A stretch of DNA of 64,000 nucleotides, from contig JAEORX010000001.1 of assembly GCA_016840685.1 (NCBI GenBank), positions 62,001 to 126,000 of the forward strand, read 5' to 3'. Below, one piece after another: positions 7,388-17,079 of this stretch. This stretch comes from Candidatus Thorarchaeota archaeon (GTDB lineage: Archaea; Asgardarchaeota; Thorarchaeia; Thorarchaeales; Thorarchaeaceae). The notes under the pieces were generated by a model, which saw only the letters and a program-made list of their open reading frames with translations, searched no databases and had not been told where the DNA came from. Within the stretch, counting starts at the first letter, position 1, and every line of letters starts with the position of its first letter. Position numbers and translations under genes: made by a program.

Positions 7388-9214
7388 ATGAAATCGGAGA
7401 CATGGACTTTGACCAAAGTAACTGGGCGTATTGAGAATATTGCAGGACCTGTAGTACAGTGCTCTGGGATTCCTGCTGTTCGTATGTATGAGGTTGTGAG
7501 AGTAGGAAACCAGAAGTTGATTGGTGAGGTGATTGAAGTTGGAGATGAGGAGTTTACAGCTCAGGTGTATGAAGAAACATCTGGTATTGCTCCCGGTGAA
7601 CCAGTGGAAGCCACTGGAGACTCTCTCTCAGTAGAACTCGGTCCAGGACTCTTGGGATCAATCTATGATGGTATACAGAGACCCCTGCCCAACCTCCGAG
7701 AATTATCAGGCGACTTCATCACAAGGGGCTTGAGTGTTGATGGACTCAACAAGGAGAAGAAGTGGGAGTTCACCCCTATAGTCAAGGTGGGTGACAAGGT
7801 TGCACCTGGTGACATTATTGGAGAGGTGCCTGAAACCGGTATCATCACCTCAAAGATACTCATTCCTCATGGGGTCGAGGGGGAGATTGTGGAGCTGGTC
7901 AAGAAGGGAGAGTATACAGTAACTGAAACCATATGCAAGGTGAAGGACCAACATGGTGACATACACGACGTCATCATGCTGCAGAGAACTCCCGTCAGAG
8001 TGGGAAGACCATTCAAAGACCGCGTTGGGATGGACACTCCCCTTTTGACAGGACAGCGAGTTATCGATACCTTCATGCCTCAGGCAAAGGGAGGCACTGG
8101 GGCGATTCCTGGCGGATTTGGGACTGGGAAGACTGTGACCCTGCATCAATTTGCCAAATGGGCTGATGCTCAAGTTGTGGTCTATGTTGGCTGTGGTGAG
8201 AGAGGAAATGAGATGACAGAGGCACTTGAGGAGTGGCCTCATCTAAAAGATCCAAAGACTGGTCGTCCCCTGATGGAACGAACAGTTCTGATTGCCAACA
8301 CTTCGAACATGCCAGTTGCAGCGCGTGAAGCATCTATCTATGTCGCAGTTACAATGGCTGAATATTTCCGCGACCAAGGCTATGATGTTGCTCTGATGGC
8401 AGACTCGACATCTCGTTGGGCTGAGGCTTTACGTGAGATTTCAAGTCGTTTGGGCCAGCTCCCATCCGAGGAGGGATATCCCGCATACCTTGGCTCACGA
8501 TTGGCTCAGTTCTATGAACGAGGCGGTAGAGTAAAGACACTTGGTTCAGAAGAGAAACTTGGGTCAATCACAATCTGTGGCGCGGTTTCACCTCCTGGCG
8601 GAGATTTCTCAGAGCCGGTCACACAGGCTACGCTAAGGATTGTGAAGGTGTTCTGGGCGCTCGACAAGGACCTTGCAGCTAGAAGGTTCTTTCCAGCCAT
8701 TAACACACTGACAAGTTATTCTCTATACTTCAATACGCTTGAAAAGTGGCAGCGAGCAAACATGGGTGGAGATTGGCCCGAACTGGTCAAAGAGGCTCTA
8801 GCCCTCCTGCAGAAGGATCAGGAACTCAGAGAGATTGTCCAGCTTGTAGGTCCCGACGCACTGCCAGAGTCTGAAAGAGCTATTCTGGAAGCCGCCAGAA
8901 TGATCAAGGAGGACTTCCTGACTCAGAGTGCACTCCATGAGATTGATACATACTCACCAATCGGCAAGACCTATCGTATGTTGAGAATCATCATCAACTT
9001 TGCACACAAGATGACCGAAGCCGTACAGATGGGTGTTCATGTCCAAAGAATCTTGGAGCTCAGTGTGTTGGACAATATTGCGCGAATGAAGATATCACCA
9101 TGGGACTCATATGACGAAACAATGGATGCCATTGAGAGGAAGATGGAAGGAGAGTTTCAAACACTATTTCAGGAGTTGTCGGAGTCCGGCATGGTGTTCC
9201 AAGAAACAGCATAG
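7388..9214 (+). CDS. atpA: A-type ATP synthase catalytic subunit A
   Basis: This 608-residue protein has the full subunit A layout: beta-barrel (1-70), the A-specific non-homologous insert (about 110-190, PLPNLRELSGDF...GEVPETGII), the nucleotide-binding domain and a helical C-terminus. The P-loop at residues 242-249 is GGFGTGKT, where Pyrococcus-type enzymes have GPFGSGKT. GERGNEM and the [14 protein letters not shown] segment are intact. The gene is directly downstream of subunit F. Subunit B is not next to it: a DNA-repair gene and a membrane protein gene intervene. Confidence 0.96.
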   Translation: MKSETWTLTKVTGRIENIAGPVVQCSGIPAVRMYEVVRVGNQKLIGEVIEVGDEEFTAQVYEETSGIAPGEPVEATGDSLSVELGPGLLGSIYDGIQRPLPNLRELSGDFITRGLSVDGLNKEKKWEFTPIVKVGDKVAPGDIIGEVPETGIITSKILIPHGVEGEIVELVKKGEYTVTETICKVKDQHGDIHDVIMLQRTPVRVGRPFKDRVGMDTPLLTGQRVIDTFMPQAKGGTGAIPGGFGTGKTVTLHQFAKWADAQVVVYVGCGERGNEMTEALEEWPHLKDPKTGRPLMERTVLIANTSNMPVAAREASIYVAVTMAEYFRDQGYDVALMADSTSRWAEALREISSRLGQLPSEEGYPAYLGSRLAQFYERGGRVKTLGSEEKLGSITICGAVSPPGGDFSEPVTQATLRIVKVFWALDKDLAARRFFPAINTLTSYSLYFNTLEKWQRANMGGDWPELVKEALALLQKDQELREIVQLVGPDALPESERAILEAARMIKEDFLTQSALHEIDTYSPIGKTYRMLRIIINFAHKMTEAVQMGVHVQRILELSVLDNIARMKISPWDSYDETMDAIERKMEGEFQTLFQELSESGMVFQETA

Positions 9215-9279
9215 TGCTTGTCGAAATAGTCCTAGAATTCGTAGCCTTTATGGCGAAGTGTGTGATATAGCTAGTCGAC

Positions 9280-9831
9280 ATGAAGCGGCAAAAACAGCTG
9301 GAAGAGTTGCATGAAGTCATCAGGAACTGTACACTCTGCCCGCTACATAGAACTCGTACTTATGCAGTCCCTGGTGAAGGTCCGGTTACTTCGCAAGTGA
9401 TGTTTGTTGGTGAGGCACCTGGTAAGAAGGAGGATGAGTCAGGGAAGCCCTTTGTAGGTAAATCGGGCGAGTTCCTGACTGAATTACTTAAAGAGATTGG
9501 GCTCTCTCGAGAGTCCGTTTTCATCACATCAATCCTTAAGTCAAGACCTCCAAGGAATCGGACTCCCACTCAGGCTGAGATTGATGCCTGTAGGGGTTAT
9601 CTTGAGCAACAGATTGAGATAATCAACCCACAGGTCGTGGTGCTCTTAGGAGGAGTGGTAATCTCATCTCTCATTGGTCCGTGGAGAGTTTCTGACGCTC
9701 ATGGGCGATTTTATGAAAATGGTGGGAGGAAATACTTCATGACCTATCATCCTGCAGCGGCTCTAAGATTTCCGAAAATCAAGTCAACAATGAGAGAGGA
9801 CTTACAGACATTGCGACATGAGCTCGTTTGA
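9280..9831 (+). CDS. Family 4 uracil-DNA glycosylase
   Basis: Motif A is GEAPGKKEDESGKPFVG, and the C-terminal motif is YHPAAAL, both diagnostic of family 4 UDG, which removes uracil from DNA and carries a 4Fe-4S cluster. Cys-17, Cys-20 and Cys-104 are present. The position in KCRPP that usually gives the remaining cluster ligand reads Ser (KSRPPRNRTP, residue 88). The cluster may be three-Cys, liganded otherwise, or lost. The gene lies between ATP synthase A and B, probably in the same transcript. Confidence 0.9.
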   Translation: MKRQKQLEELHEVIRNCTLCPLHRTRTYAVPGEGPVTSQVMFVGEAPGKKEDESGKPFVGKSGEFLTELLKEIGLSRESVFITSILKSRPPRNRTPTQAEIDACRGYLEQQIEIINPQVVVLLGGVVISSLIGPWRVSDAHGRFYENGGRKYFMTYHPAAALRFPKIKSTMREDLQTLRHELV

Positions 9832-9866
9832 GTGGTCATTATAACCAATTGTACTGACTCCCTTCT

Positions 9867-10382
9867 GTGAGCCAAATGATCAGTCAAGTGCTTCTATTAC
9901 TCCAATCGCCATTTGATTTACAGATGCCTGAAAACTGGTTCAATACAATTGGTGAGATACTCAATGTTCTCTTTGCACTTGCCATTCGTGGCTATCTGAT
10001 CTTTGTCCTCCTAGGTATGATGATTTATGCAACCAGTCTCAGCGATGGTCTAGCGAAGTCTCTGGTCGTGCTGGGGGTTGCCTTATACTTTGGTGGGCCT
10101 CTCATTGTCAATCTGTTTGGCCAGTTCAGCGGAGTTGAGCCAGTTACTCTTGAGAGTGCGACCCTTGCTTGGCTTCAGCTAGTTGGTATGACAGATGGCG
10201 AGATAATCGCATTATTGGTCTGGTTGGGTGATGGAGTTGCAGCTATTTGCTTATTGATAGGGGCTATTCTTTATTTCACGCCAAATGCGAACGATATGAC
10301 TGGAAAGGGTAAGTCCCTGATGGTCAGAGCTTTGTTGTTGGCACCAATTCTAGCGTTCTTTCATGTAGCGGCTTGGCTGTAG
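9867..10382 (+). CDS. Hypothetical four-helix membrane protein
   Basis: About four hydrophobic helices are visible (roughly 30-55, 62-85, 112-135, 148-170). I recognise no family. The segment GAILYFTPNANDMTGKGKS near the C-terminus resembles GAILWFTDVNTKRGKG in the small membrane protein at 60445-60696. The start is GTG at 9867 or ATG at 9876. It lies between ATP synthase A and B, but nothing in it points to an ATP synthase subunit: it is not the proteolipid. Confidence 0.6.
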   Translation: MSQMISQVLLLLQSPFDLQMPENWFNTIGEILNVLFALAIRGYLIFVLLGMMIYATSLSDGLAKSLVVLGVALYFGGPLIVNLFGQFSGVEPVTLESATLAWLQLVGMTDGEIIALLVWLGDGVAAICLLIGAILYFTPNANDMTGKGKSLMVRALLLAPILAFFHVAAWL

Positions 10383-10439
10383 AAACACTTCGGAACTCTT
10401 AAAACTCGGCTGCTTTTACGACACTGAAGCATAGACTGA

Positions 10440-11861
10440 ATGACTAGGATGGTCCACACGATGTCCAAAGAATCCTCAATCGTCTACAGAACAGTTCATG
10501 ATGTAAGTGGTCCACTTCTTGTTGTCGAAAACACACATGATGTTGCATACAATGAGGTTGTGAAAATCAGAGCCCCTTCAGGGGAGTTGTTAACAGGCAC
10601 GGTTCTTGAAACAGGAAAAGGGCGTGCTGTTATACAAGTCTTTGAGGGTACAAGTGGGCTTGATACAGATGTCACTGCTGTACGCTTCACTGGTGATACA
10701 TTGAAGCTTCCAGTTTCATCTGAGATTCTAGGAAGAGTCCTTGATGGAGCTGGAAACCCATTGGACAAGGGTCCTCCCCTTACCGCTGAAGATCACTGGG
10801 ACATCTATGGTTCGCCCATTAATCCATACGCACGACAGTATCCACGCCAACCAATCCAGACAGGTATATCCGCAATTGATGGACTAAATACACTGGTCCG
10901 CGGTCAAAAACTACCTATCTTCTCAGGCTCTGGCCTTCCTCATAATAGAATTGCTGCACAGATAGTCCGACAGGCAAAGATACCGGGTGAAGAGGGTGAG
11001 TTTGCCATAGTGTTCGGTGCGATGGGTATTACGGCCACCGAAGCGCAGTACTTCATGCAGTCCTTCGAAGAAACAGGTGCCCTTGAACACACGACTCTGT
11101 TTTTGAATCTCGCAAACGATCCTGCCATTGAGCGTATCATCACTCCACGTGCTGCACTCACTGCAGCTGAATACTTGGCTTACACTGCAGATATGCATGT
11201 GCTTGTCATACTTACAGACATGACGAATTATGCCGAGGCACTCCGAGAAATCAGCGCAGCAAGGTCCGAGGTACCAGGCCGTCGTGGGTATCCTGGATAC
11301 CTCTACACAGACCTCAGTCTAATCTACGAACGAGCTGGTCGTATACATGGACGCAATGGCACAATCACTCAGATGCCTATCCTGTCCATGCCTCAGGATG
11401 ATATGACTCACCCCATTCCTGATCTCACGGGATACATCACTGAGGGTCAGATGATTGTTGGAAGAGGTCTGCATAGACGAGGGATATACCCACCAATAGA
11501 CCCCGGTCCCTCGCTCAGCAGGCTGATGAAAGAGGGCATTGGTGAGGGGATGACAAGGTTCGACCATAAGGAAATTCAGGCACAGCTCTACTATGCCTAT
11601 TCCGAAGGTCGAGATCTTCGAGACCTTGTTGCAGTTGTTGGCTCTGAAGCTCTGACAGATAGGGATCAGAAGTATCTCAAGTTTGCAGACAGATTCGAGG
11701 CTGAGTTCATCAATCAGGGAGAATTTGAGGACAGGTCATTTGAACAGACCCTCGATATCGGCTGGAACCTGCTGAGTGACTTCCCAGAGCGTGAGCTCAA
11801 GCGTTGTGACCCTGAAACAATCTCCTGGGCTCGTGATAAGGGTGTGTACAAACCCAACTGA
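10440..11861 (+). CDS. atpB: A-type ATP synthase subunit B
   Basis: This 473-residue protein has subunit B hallmarks: [50 protein letters not shown] (the degenerate non-catalytic P-loop) and [16 protein letters not shown]. It forms the non-catalytic partner of subunit A in the A1 head. The likely start is one of the three Mets in the first eight residues. It is not followed by subunit D, so the operon is split compared with the usual archaeal E-C-F-A-B-D order. Confidence 0.96.
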   Translation: MTRMVHTMSKESSIVYRTVHDVSGPLLVVENTHDVAYNEVVKIRAPSGELLTGTVLETGKGRAVIQVFEGTSGLDTDVTAVRFTGDTLKLPVSSEILGRVLDGAGNPLDKGPPLTAEDHWDIYGSPINPYARQYPRQPIQTGISAIDGLNTLVRGQKLPIFSGSGLPHNRIAAQIVRQAKIPGEEGEFAIVFGAMGITATEAQYFMQSFEETGALEHTTLFLNLANDPAIERIITPRAALTAAEYLAYTADMHVLVILTDMTNYAEALREISAARSEVPGRRGYPGYLYTDLSLIYERAGRIHGRNGTITQMPILSMPQDDMTHPIPDLTGYITEGQMIVGRGLHRRGIYPPIDPGPSLSRLMKEGIGEGMTRFDHKEIQAQLYYAYSEGRDLRDLVAVVGSEALTDRDQKYLKFADRFEAEFINQGEFEDRSFEQTLDIGWNLLSDFPERELKRCDPETISWARDKGVYKPN

Positions 11862-11910
11862 TTCAATCTAGAAGTAGAATGAACAATCTCGGTGTTTAAG
11901 AAGAGTCATA

Positions 11911-11936
11911 CCTCCTCCTAATATGAGGAGGCCGTT
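11911..11936 (+). promoter_or_regulatory. Hairpin overlapping the Shine-Dalgarno of the 11937 gene
   Basis: cctcctc (11911-11917) is the exact complement of gaggagg (11925-11931), with a 7-base loop. The right arm is the SD for the GTG at 11937 (5-base spacing), so folding would hide it. An ATG in the loop opens a five-codon frame (MRRPL) whose TGA overlaps the GTG. If transcription starts inside the loop, the left arm would not be in the RNA. Confidence 0.4.
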
Positions 11937-12641
11937 GTGAGGCTCTTAGTTGTGGGTAGTTGTGGCAAGAGAAAGCTCCACTATCACACCAAACAACCAT
12001 CTTGCCTTGAGCTAATCAAACACCCAGACATAGAATACTGGCGAAAGAAGCTCCCAGAAGTCTGCGCACCCGCCCGTGAAATTTACACAGGTCCTCAGAA
12101 CACTGAACTCGTCAAAGCTGTTGACCTACTCCGCAAAATCCCAAATGTTGAGGTTCAGTTAGTCGTTGTTTCTGCAGGCTTTGGTATACTCCAAGAGCAC
12201 GACCTAGTACCACCATATGATTGTAGCTTCATAAACATGAAACTATCCCAAATCAGAGAACGTACCCAGATTCTAAATTTGAAGTCATCCTTCTCTTCTT
12301 TGACTTCCAATGGATTCGATTTAATCTATCTAGCTCTGGGAAAACGGTACCTGGATGCCCTAGGAGATGATGTTTCGAAACCATCAAAGATTCCCACAGT
12401 TACCTTCCAAGGAGAGGGAACTAAACAAGTCACCCGAATCTCCTGCTCAGCAGATGTAGTGAAGGCTTTTTCAAAACAAGGCCATAAGATCCACGGAGTG
12501 GTCGGCTTCAAGGGAGACCTACTCAGACTATTGGCCAAGCATGCTCTTGAAAAACCCCATCCCCATGCAGAGGTGAAGAAGTGGGTCCGGCAATCCTATC
12601 TGAAAATATTGATTCATCAGCTAGGTGGACTCTCAGAGTGA
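11937..12641 (+). CDS. DUF6884/YaaA-like protein
   Basis: The order of motifs GSCGKRKL, CAPAREIYTG, VVSAGFGIL and LVPPYDCSF resembles the DUF6884/YaaA-type pattern (Cys-Lys-rich start, PAxELY, SAxxGL, PYD). The biochemical function of such proteins is unclear to me; some relatives occur in nucleic-acid or defence contexts. The 234-residue protein has no membrane segments. The start is GTG at 11937 with a strong GAGGAGG SD that lies in a hairpin. Its last 9 bases overlap the convergent Ig-like unknown gene. Confidence 0.6.
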   Translation: MRLLVVGSCGKRKLHYHTKQPSCLELIKHPDIEYWRKKLPEVCAPAREIYTGPQNTELVKAVDLLRKIPNVEVQLVVVSAGFGILQEHDLVPPYDCSFINMKLSQIRERTQILNLKSSFSSLTSNGFDLIYLALGKRYLDALGDDVSKPSKIPTVTFQGEGTKQVTRISCSADVVKAFSKQGHKIHGVVGFKGDLLRLLAKHALEKPHPHAEVKKWVRQSYLKILIHQLGGLSE

Positions 12642-13487
12642 AATCATCTTTTCTTCAACATCTATTTCAGCCCTGACTCCATGCAGCAAGTTATCGAATA
12701 GAAGCAGACCACCAACTGTGTAAGGCCCTTCACGTTTTCTGCAGGTCATCCTGACATTAATCTGCACCTCATGGCAACTATGATTAAGTGAGGCCTCAAT
12801 GAACCCAATTCGAATTTTTCTATCACGCGGAGACCAAACATAGGGCTCCACAGAATTGACTGAAAGGTTATCATCCAGTCGAAGCTCTATCTCAACATTC
12901 TGAAACGGAAACCTGCTCGCATTTATGATGGATATGACCACGTTGATTACGTTCTTCCCAACTAATACAAAATCCTTCACAAGATTGACTTTTGGAGAAA
13001 CCAGCTCATCCCTTGCGACTGACCGTGTTCTCTTTGTGTGAATCGCCTCCTCCGGGATGATATCACTTCCTTTGTATGGTCCCTTCTCTAGTTCTTTCGG
13101 ATTATCCGCCCATCGAATCAAGCTCTTGAAACCACTCAACTTCACACTGTTCAGGATGCCTTTTTCCGATGTAGTCTTTTGCTGAGCTCTACGAATGACC
13201 TGAATCACCTCATGCTGCAGTGCCGCCATTGTATACTCCTCAAAGTCCTCTCTGTTTCGAAAGTGAGTCACCCAGCTATCAACAAACTCAATGATTTCTC
13301 GCGCTGCCACAATTCTATATCGATTCGTCTTGAGCCATTGTTTCCTCGTGTGAACCGCATAGGAAATAGGTGCAAAGGACCTACATGCCTTCTTCCACTC
13401 ATGTAAGTCATAAATCTCTAGGTCCTCCGATACAGCATCATGAAGTATCTTTGATAGTTTCCTACTCAACTTTGACTTCATCATCAT
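12633..13487 (-). CDS. Unknown protein with C-terminal Ig-like beta domain
   Basis: I do not recognise the family. The N-terminal half (1-150) is basic and helical. From about residue 168 a beta-rich domain reads like an Ig or appendage fold: VLVGKNVINVVISIINASRF, VEIELRLDDNLSVNSVEP, then alternating strands to the end. There is no signal peptide or membrane helix, so it is probably cytoplasmic. Ig-like domains of this kind in cytosolic proteins recall adaptor appendages, but that is only a resemblance. It is convergent with the DUF6884-like gene, overlapping by 9 bases. Confidence 0.5.
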   Translation of the reverse strand: MMMKSKLSRKLSKILHDAVSEDLEIYDLHEWKKACRSFAPISYAVHTRKQWLKTNRYRIVAAREIIEFVDSWVTHFRNREDFEEYTMAALQHEVIQVIRRAQQKTTSEKGILNSVKLSGFKSLIRWADNPKELEKGPYKGSDIIPEEAIHTKRTRSVARDELVSPKVNLVKDFVLVGKNVINVVISIINASRFPFQNVEIELRLDDNLSVNSVEPYVWSPRDRKIRIGFIEASLNHSCHEVQINVRMTCRKREGPYTVGGLLLFDNLLHGVRAEIDVEEKMISL

Positions 13488-13610
13488 CTACTCCCCACCT
13501 CTACAACAGTAGTGGAGTGGACCCCCGCCCTCTGTGTCTTTGTAGCCTTAGTTGTTCTAATAAGCATGTAAAACTCGTGGATGTAAATATCACATCTAAT
13601 AGCTTTTTAG

Positions 13611-13955
13611 CTACTCATCGCCAATTCCGTGGTGGAGGTAGTGGTCTTTCTCCTTCTTAGACCCAAAGCTTCTGAGACCTTCAGTCTTCAACTGGCCTCT
13701 AATTTCCTTGGCTTGTGATGGACTGATCTCCTTCTGCTTTATGAGAAACTCAACGATTTCAAGAGCCTGCGACACGGTGTCACATCGTCGAATATAGTCG
13801 ACGACGTCAGGTGTGAATGTTTCTCTGCCTCCCGTAGAATCTGTTTCCTCGGCCATTGTCCGGACACCATCTATCTTGAATGTCTTTGTGGCTTCTTCTT
13901 CAAGTTCTTTACTAAGCGCGGGAAAGGCTTCCCGAAATTCACCATCTTCAGACAT
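13611..13955 (-). CDS. DUF2095-like conserved archaeal protein
   Basis: This 114-residue protein reads FPALSKELEEE...KIDGVR at its start, then a helical C-terminus with DTVSQALEIVEFLIKQKEIS and KKEKDHYLHHG. This fits the small archaeal DUF2095 family, whose function is unknown. It is charged, without membrane segments. It sits downstream of the radical SAM gene on the same strand, about 108 bases away. Confidence 0.6.
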   Translation of the reverse strand: MSEDGEFREAFPALSKELEEEATKTFKIDGVRTMAEETDSTGGRETFTPDVVDYIRRCDTVSQALEIVEFLIKQKEISPSQAKEIRGQLKTEGLRSFGSKKEKDHYLHHGIGDE

Positions 13956-14063
13956 TCATTGTCACCAGACATCCATGACCTGTCACGGTCATGGTGTATC
14001 TCATGACAGACTTCTGAAAATTGACTTAAGAGCTTTGTCAAGACGGCGCGGGGGTAATCCTCA

Positions 14064-15599
14064 TCATTTGCGCAAAAACTCCCAGGGTAGTTCATTCTGC
14101 AGTCTTTCCGCATCATTTGCGACTGAGAGGAAAGAAATCCCTGTTTCCTTCTCAGCTCGTCTCCATCCCCCATAACCACCATACTTTGCAGCAGTCTGAA
14201 TCACTGGACCCAATGAACGGTCCCCAACAGAGAGTGCAGCCTGTATCCTAGCATTTCTCGGATCCAGTGACTCAATCGTGACTTTCGATCTCCCCTTGAC
14301 TCCCTTCTCTACTATCTTTAGTTTCCGACGAAGTTCATCTAAGGGCGGTTGCGCCTCTCTCTCCCATCTCGTTTGAGCCTTTGGAATGAATGGATTGACG
14401 CTGGCGGTGACCCTCATTCCTGATGTCTTTGATAGCTTCACAATCATGTCAACTGATGCCTTGATATCATCATCAGTTTCTCCCGGAAGACCAGTTATAA
14501 AATAGAGCTTGAGTGAGTTATACCCCGCCTGAGCAGCGGTTTCCACTGCACACTCAATGTCAGAGTCTTCCAATCCCTTTCCTACTGATCTTCGAAGTTC
14601 AGGTGATCCTGTTTCAGGGGCTATAGTCAGTGTTCGTTGTCCGCCTTGCACAAGACACTTCAAAAGAGACTCGGTCACCGAGTCTGCACGGAGGGAGGGG
14701 ACAGAAACTCCCAGATTCTGGCTGACAGTCCAACACACAAGGTCTTCCAGAGCGTCGAGGTCTCCCAAGGATGAACCCACCATGGATACTTTTTCAACAG
14801 GAGTGTTTTCTGTGCCAATTCTGACGAGATCCTTCAATTTATTCAGGCTCCTCGTCCTTCTTGGCTGACATACATGACCAATCAGACAGAATCTGCACGA
14901 GTGCCCACAACCCCTTGTCACCTCAAGAAGGAACGATTTGCCAAATACAGGCTCGAGTCGAGAACCCTCTACAACATTGGGAATGATTTGAGCCACAGGG
15001 TAATCGAGTGAGTCAAGATTATGAATAATGTTACGTTCGACCTTTGACTTTGGTATGGCTGGAACATAGACTCCCCTGAGTTCGGCGAGTTCAGTTAAGA
15101 CCTCCTTGCGTGAGTTTCCAGATTTTGCACAATCCACAATTTCATGTATTACTAAATCTCCCTCGCCCACCACAAAGGCATCAACAAAATCAACAAAGGG
15201 TTCAGGGTTTGCAGTGACCACAGGTCCGCCCACAATCACTATCGAGTCCTCACCGCTCCTGTCCTCAGCGCGAACCGGCACATTTCCCGAATCGAGCATC
15301 TGTATAAGATGGATGATATCTTCCTCATAGGTCAAAGAGAATCCAATGACGTGATTGTTCCTCAGGGGTCTCTTACTCTCTACTGAGAGTGTGGGGGACA
15401 AGGTGTCAAATCTAAAATATCTCTCACAGGATGTGTCTTCTCTTGCATTTAGAAGCGTATAGAAAATATGAAGTGCCAGTCCGGTCATTCCTGCTCTGTA
15501 GGTGGATGGATAGCAGAATCCAAATAGCACGTCAACACTACTTGAGTCCTTTATTATCGTGTTGAACTCCTTTAGTGTGTTGGATGACAAAATCTCCAC
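14064..15599 (-). CDS. B12-binding-domain radical SAM protein
   Basis: The N-terminus (about 1-160) looks like a cobalamin-binding Rossmann domain with IVIVGGPVVTANPEPF and VGEGD. The radical SAM cluster motif is GCGHSCRFC (Cys 231, 235, 238). Later come APETGSPELRR and LYFITGLPGETDDDI, typical of this class. The substrate is not evident: B12 radical SAM enzymes include methyltransferases and ring-forming enzymes. The start is GTG at 15599. It is 3 bases downstream of the sugar nucleotidyltransferase gene, so the two are co-transcribed. Confidence 0.82.
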   Translation of the reverse strand: MEILSSNTLKEFNTIIKDSSSVDVLFGFCYPSTYRAGMTGLALHIFYTLLNAREDTSCERYFRFDTLSPTLSVESKRPLRNNHVIGFSLTYEEDIIHLIQMLDSGNVPVRAEDRSGEDSIVIVGGPVVTANPEPFVDFVDAFVVGEGDLVIHEIVDCAKSGNSRKEVLTELAELRGVYVPAIPKSKVERNIIHNLDSLDYPVAQIIPNVVEGSRLEPVFGKSFLLEVTRGCGHSCRFCLIGHVCQPRRTRSLNKLKDLVRIGTENTPVEKVSMVGSSLGDLDALEDLVCWTVSQNLGVSVPSLRADSVTESLLKCLVQGGQRTLTIAPETGSPELRRSVGKGLEDSDIECAVETAAQAGYNSLKLYFITGLPGETDDDIKASVDMIVKLSKTSGMRVTASVNPFIPKAQTRWEREAQPPLDELRRKLKIVEKGVKGRSKVTIESLDPRNARIQAALSVGDRSLGPVIQTAAKYGGYGGWRRAEKETGISFLSVANDAERLQNELPWEFLRK

Positions 15600-15602
15600 T
15601 CT

Positions 15603-16880
15603 CTACTTATGGTCTGTATCCATAACCACCTGTTGCTGTCTGGCAATAACGAGTTTGTTCGGTGGGATATCCCGTTCCAAAATGACACCAACGCCGGTCT
15701 GAGCCCCCTGATGAAGTACTACTCCAGGACTTATTGAGGTTCCAATACCAGTCTTTACATCATCGCCGATTATGGCTCCAAGCTTTCGTCTTCCTGAGTT
15801 GATACGCTCGCTCCTCACGGTGACAAAGATGGACCTATCGTCATGTCTTAGATTGGCTGTGATGGTACCTGCACCTAAATTAGATCTCTGACCAATTATT
15901 GAATCACCGACATACGAGAGGTGTCCCACATTTGTATCATCCATAATGATGGAGTTCTTGATTTCCACTGCATTACCAATCTTGACTCTCTTTCCCAAGC
16001 AGTTGTACGGGCGGACATAGCAGTTTGGTCCTATCACCGACTCACAATCTATAAAGACAGGTCCCTCAATATAGGCACCACTTCTAACAGTAGTATCTTC
16101 TCCGATGAAGACGTTTCCTTTTAGAACTGCGCCATTTTCCACTCTGCCAATAATCTGCGCTTCCTGTTGTTCAAGGTATAGCTTGTTCGCTTCGAGTAAA
16201 TCCCATGGCTTACCGATATCCAACCACCATGATGGCAATGAATATGCTCCGACATTTCCTTGCTCTATCAACATCGATATGGAGTCCGTGATTTCGTACT
16301 CGCCTCTTGGCGAAAGTTCAGTCTTCTCTATAGCCTCCCAGAGCGGAGCGCTAATCGCGTATATTCCCGCATTCACCTGATTACTGACCATCTGCTCTGG
16401 TTCTGGTTTTTCTATGAGAGCTTTAGCTTTTCCCCTCTGAACCTTGACAACGCCATAGGCACTAGGATTCTCAATTGGTTTGACAGAGAGCGTCAGATCA
16501 AACCCCCTCTTCTTGTGCCGTTCAATGAGACCTTCGAAAGTATTAGGGCCCACCATCACATCACCATACATCAGAATAGCATCGCTTTTTCCAACGAATT
16601 TCTTCGCATGACCAGCTGCATGTGCAGTTCCTTTCCGTTCTTTTTGATTCACGAACGAGATTTTCATCTTCCACGATTGCGTTTCAACAGCCTCGCGAAG
16701 CTTTTCTGCGTGATAGCCATAGACAACCAAGGTCTCTCTGATACCAGCTTTTTCTAATGCTTCCATAGTGTGAAAAATCAACGGTTTCCCAGCGATGGGC
16801 AGTAAATGTTTCGGCTGGTTGGCAGAGAGTGGTAGCATTCTCGTCGAGTCACCTGCTGCAAGTATGACGGCCTTCTTCAT
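15603..16880 (-). CDS. Sugar-1-phosphate nucleotidyltransferase with left-handed beta-helix domain
   Basis: The N-terminal domain begins KKAVILAAGDSTRMLPLS and contains PKHLLPIAGKP, YGDVMVG and NAGIYAIS, as in nucleotidyltransferases of the RmlA/GlmU group. The normal GxGxR loop here reads GDSTR. From about residue 245 hexapeptide repeats (IIGRVENGAVLKGNVFIG and on) form a left-handed beta-helix, and GAGTITANLRHD resembles GlmU-type acetyltransferases. A bifunctional role in UDP-GlcNAc or dTDP-sugar synthesis, as in Sulfolobus ST0452, is likely. It would supply the GlcNAc-1-P transferase at 40013. Confidence 0.88.
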   Translation of the reverse strand: MKKAVILAAGDSTRMLPLSANQPKHLLPIAGKPLIFHTMEALEKAGIRETLVVYGYHAEKLREAVETQSWKMKISFVNQKERKGTAHAAGHAKKFVGKSDAILMYGDVMVGPNTFEGLIERHKKRGFDLTLSVKPIENPSAYGVVKVQRGKAKALIEKPEPEQMVSNQVNAGIYAISAPLWEAIEKTELSPRGEYEITDSISMLIEQGNVGAYSLPSWWLDIGKPWDLLEANKLYLEQQEAQIIGRVENGAVLKGNVFIGEDTTVRSGAYIEGPVFIDCESVIGPNCYVRPYNCLGKRVKIGNAVEIKNSIIMDDTNVGHLSYVGDSIIGQRSNLGAGTITANLRHDDRSIFVTVRSERINSGRRKLGAIIGDDVKTGIGTSISPGVVLHQGAQTGVGVILERDIPPNKLVIARQQQVVMDTDHK

Positions 16881-17079
16881 CGTGAATCAACTAACCCATG
16901 CCTCTCAGAGTTAAAGACTTTCCCGCAATTCTACAGAGGTATCCATTCTCCAGCCCGAAGTGTCAGAAAGGTCAAATTGACATCGAATAGAAATTAACAA
17001 CGTTAATCCTTCACAGCCCACGACCGCGACATGCTACTCCAGACGGCGATAAGTTAATAAGCAACTTTGTAAGTCAAAT

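Noticed and set aside
13871-14182. Minus-strand frame bridging the radical SAM and DUF2095 genes
   Set aside because: It overlaps both better-supported genes in another frame and shows no domain.
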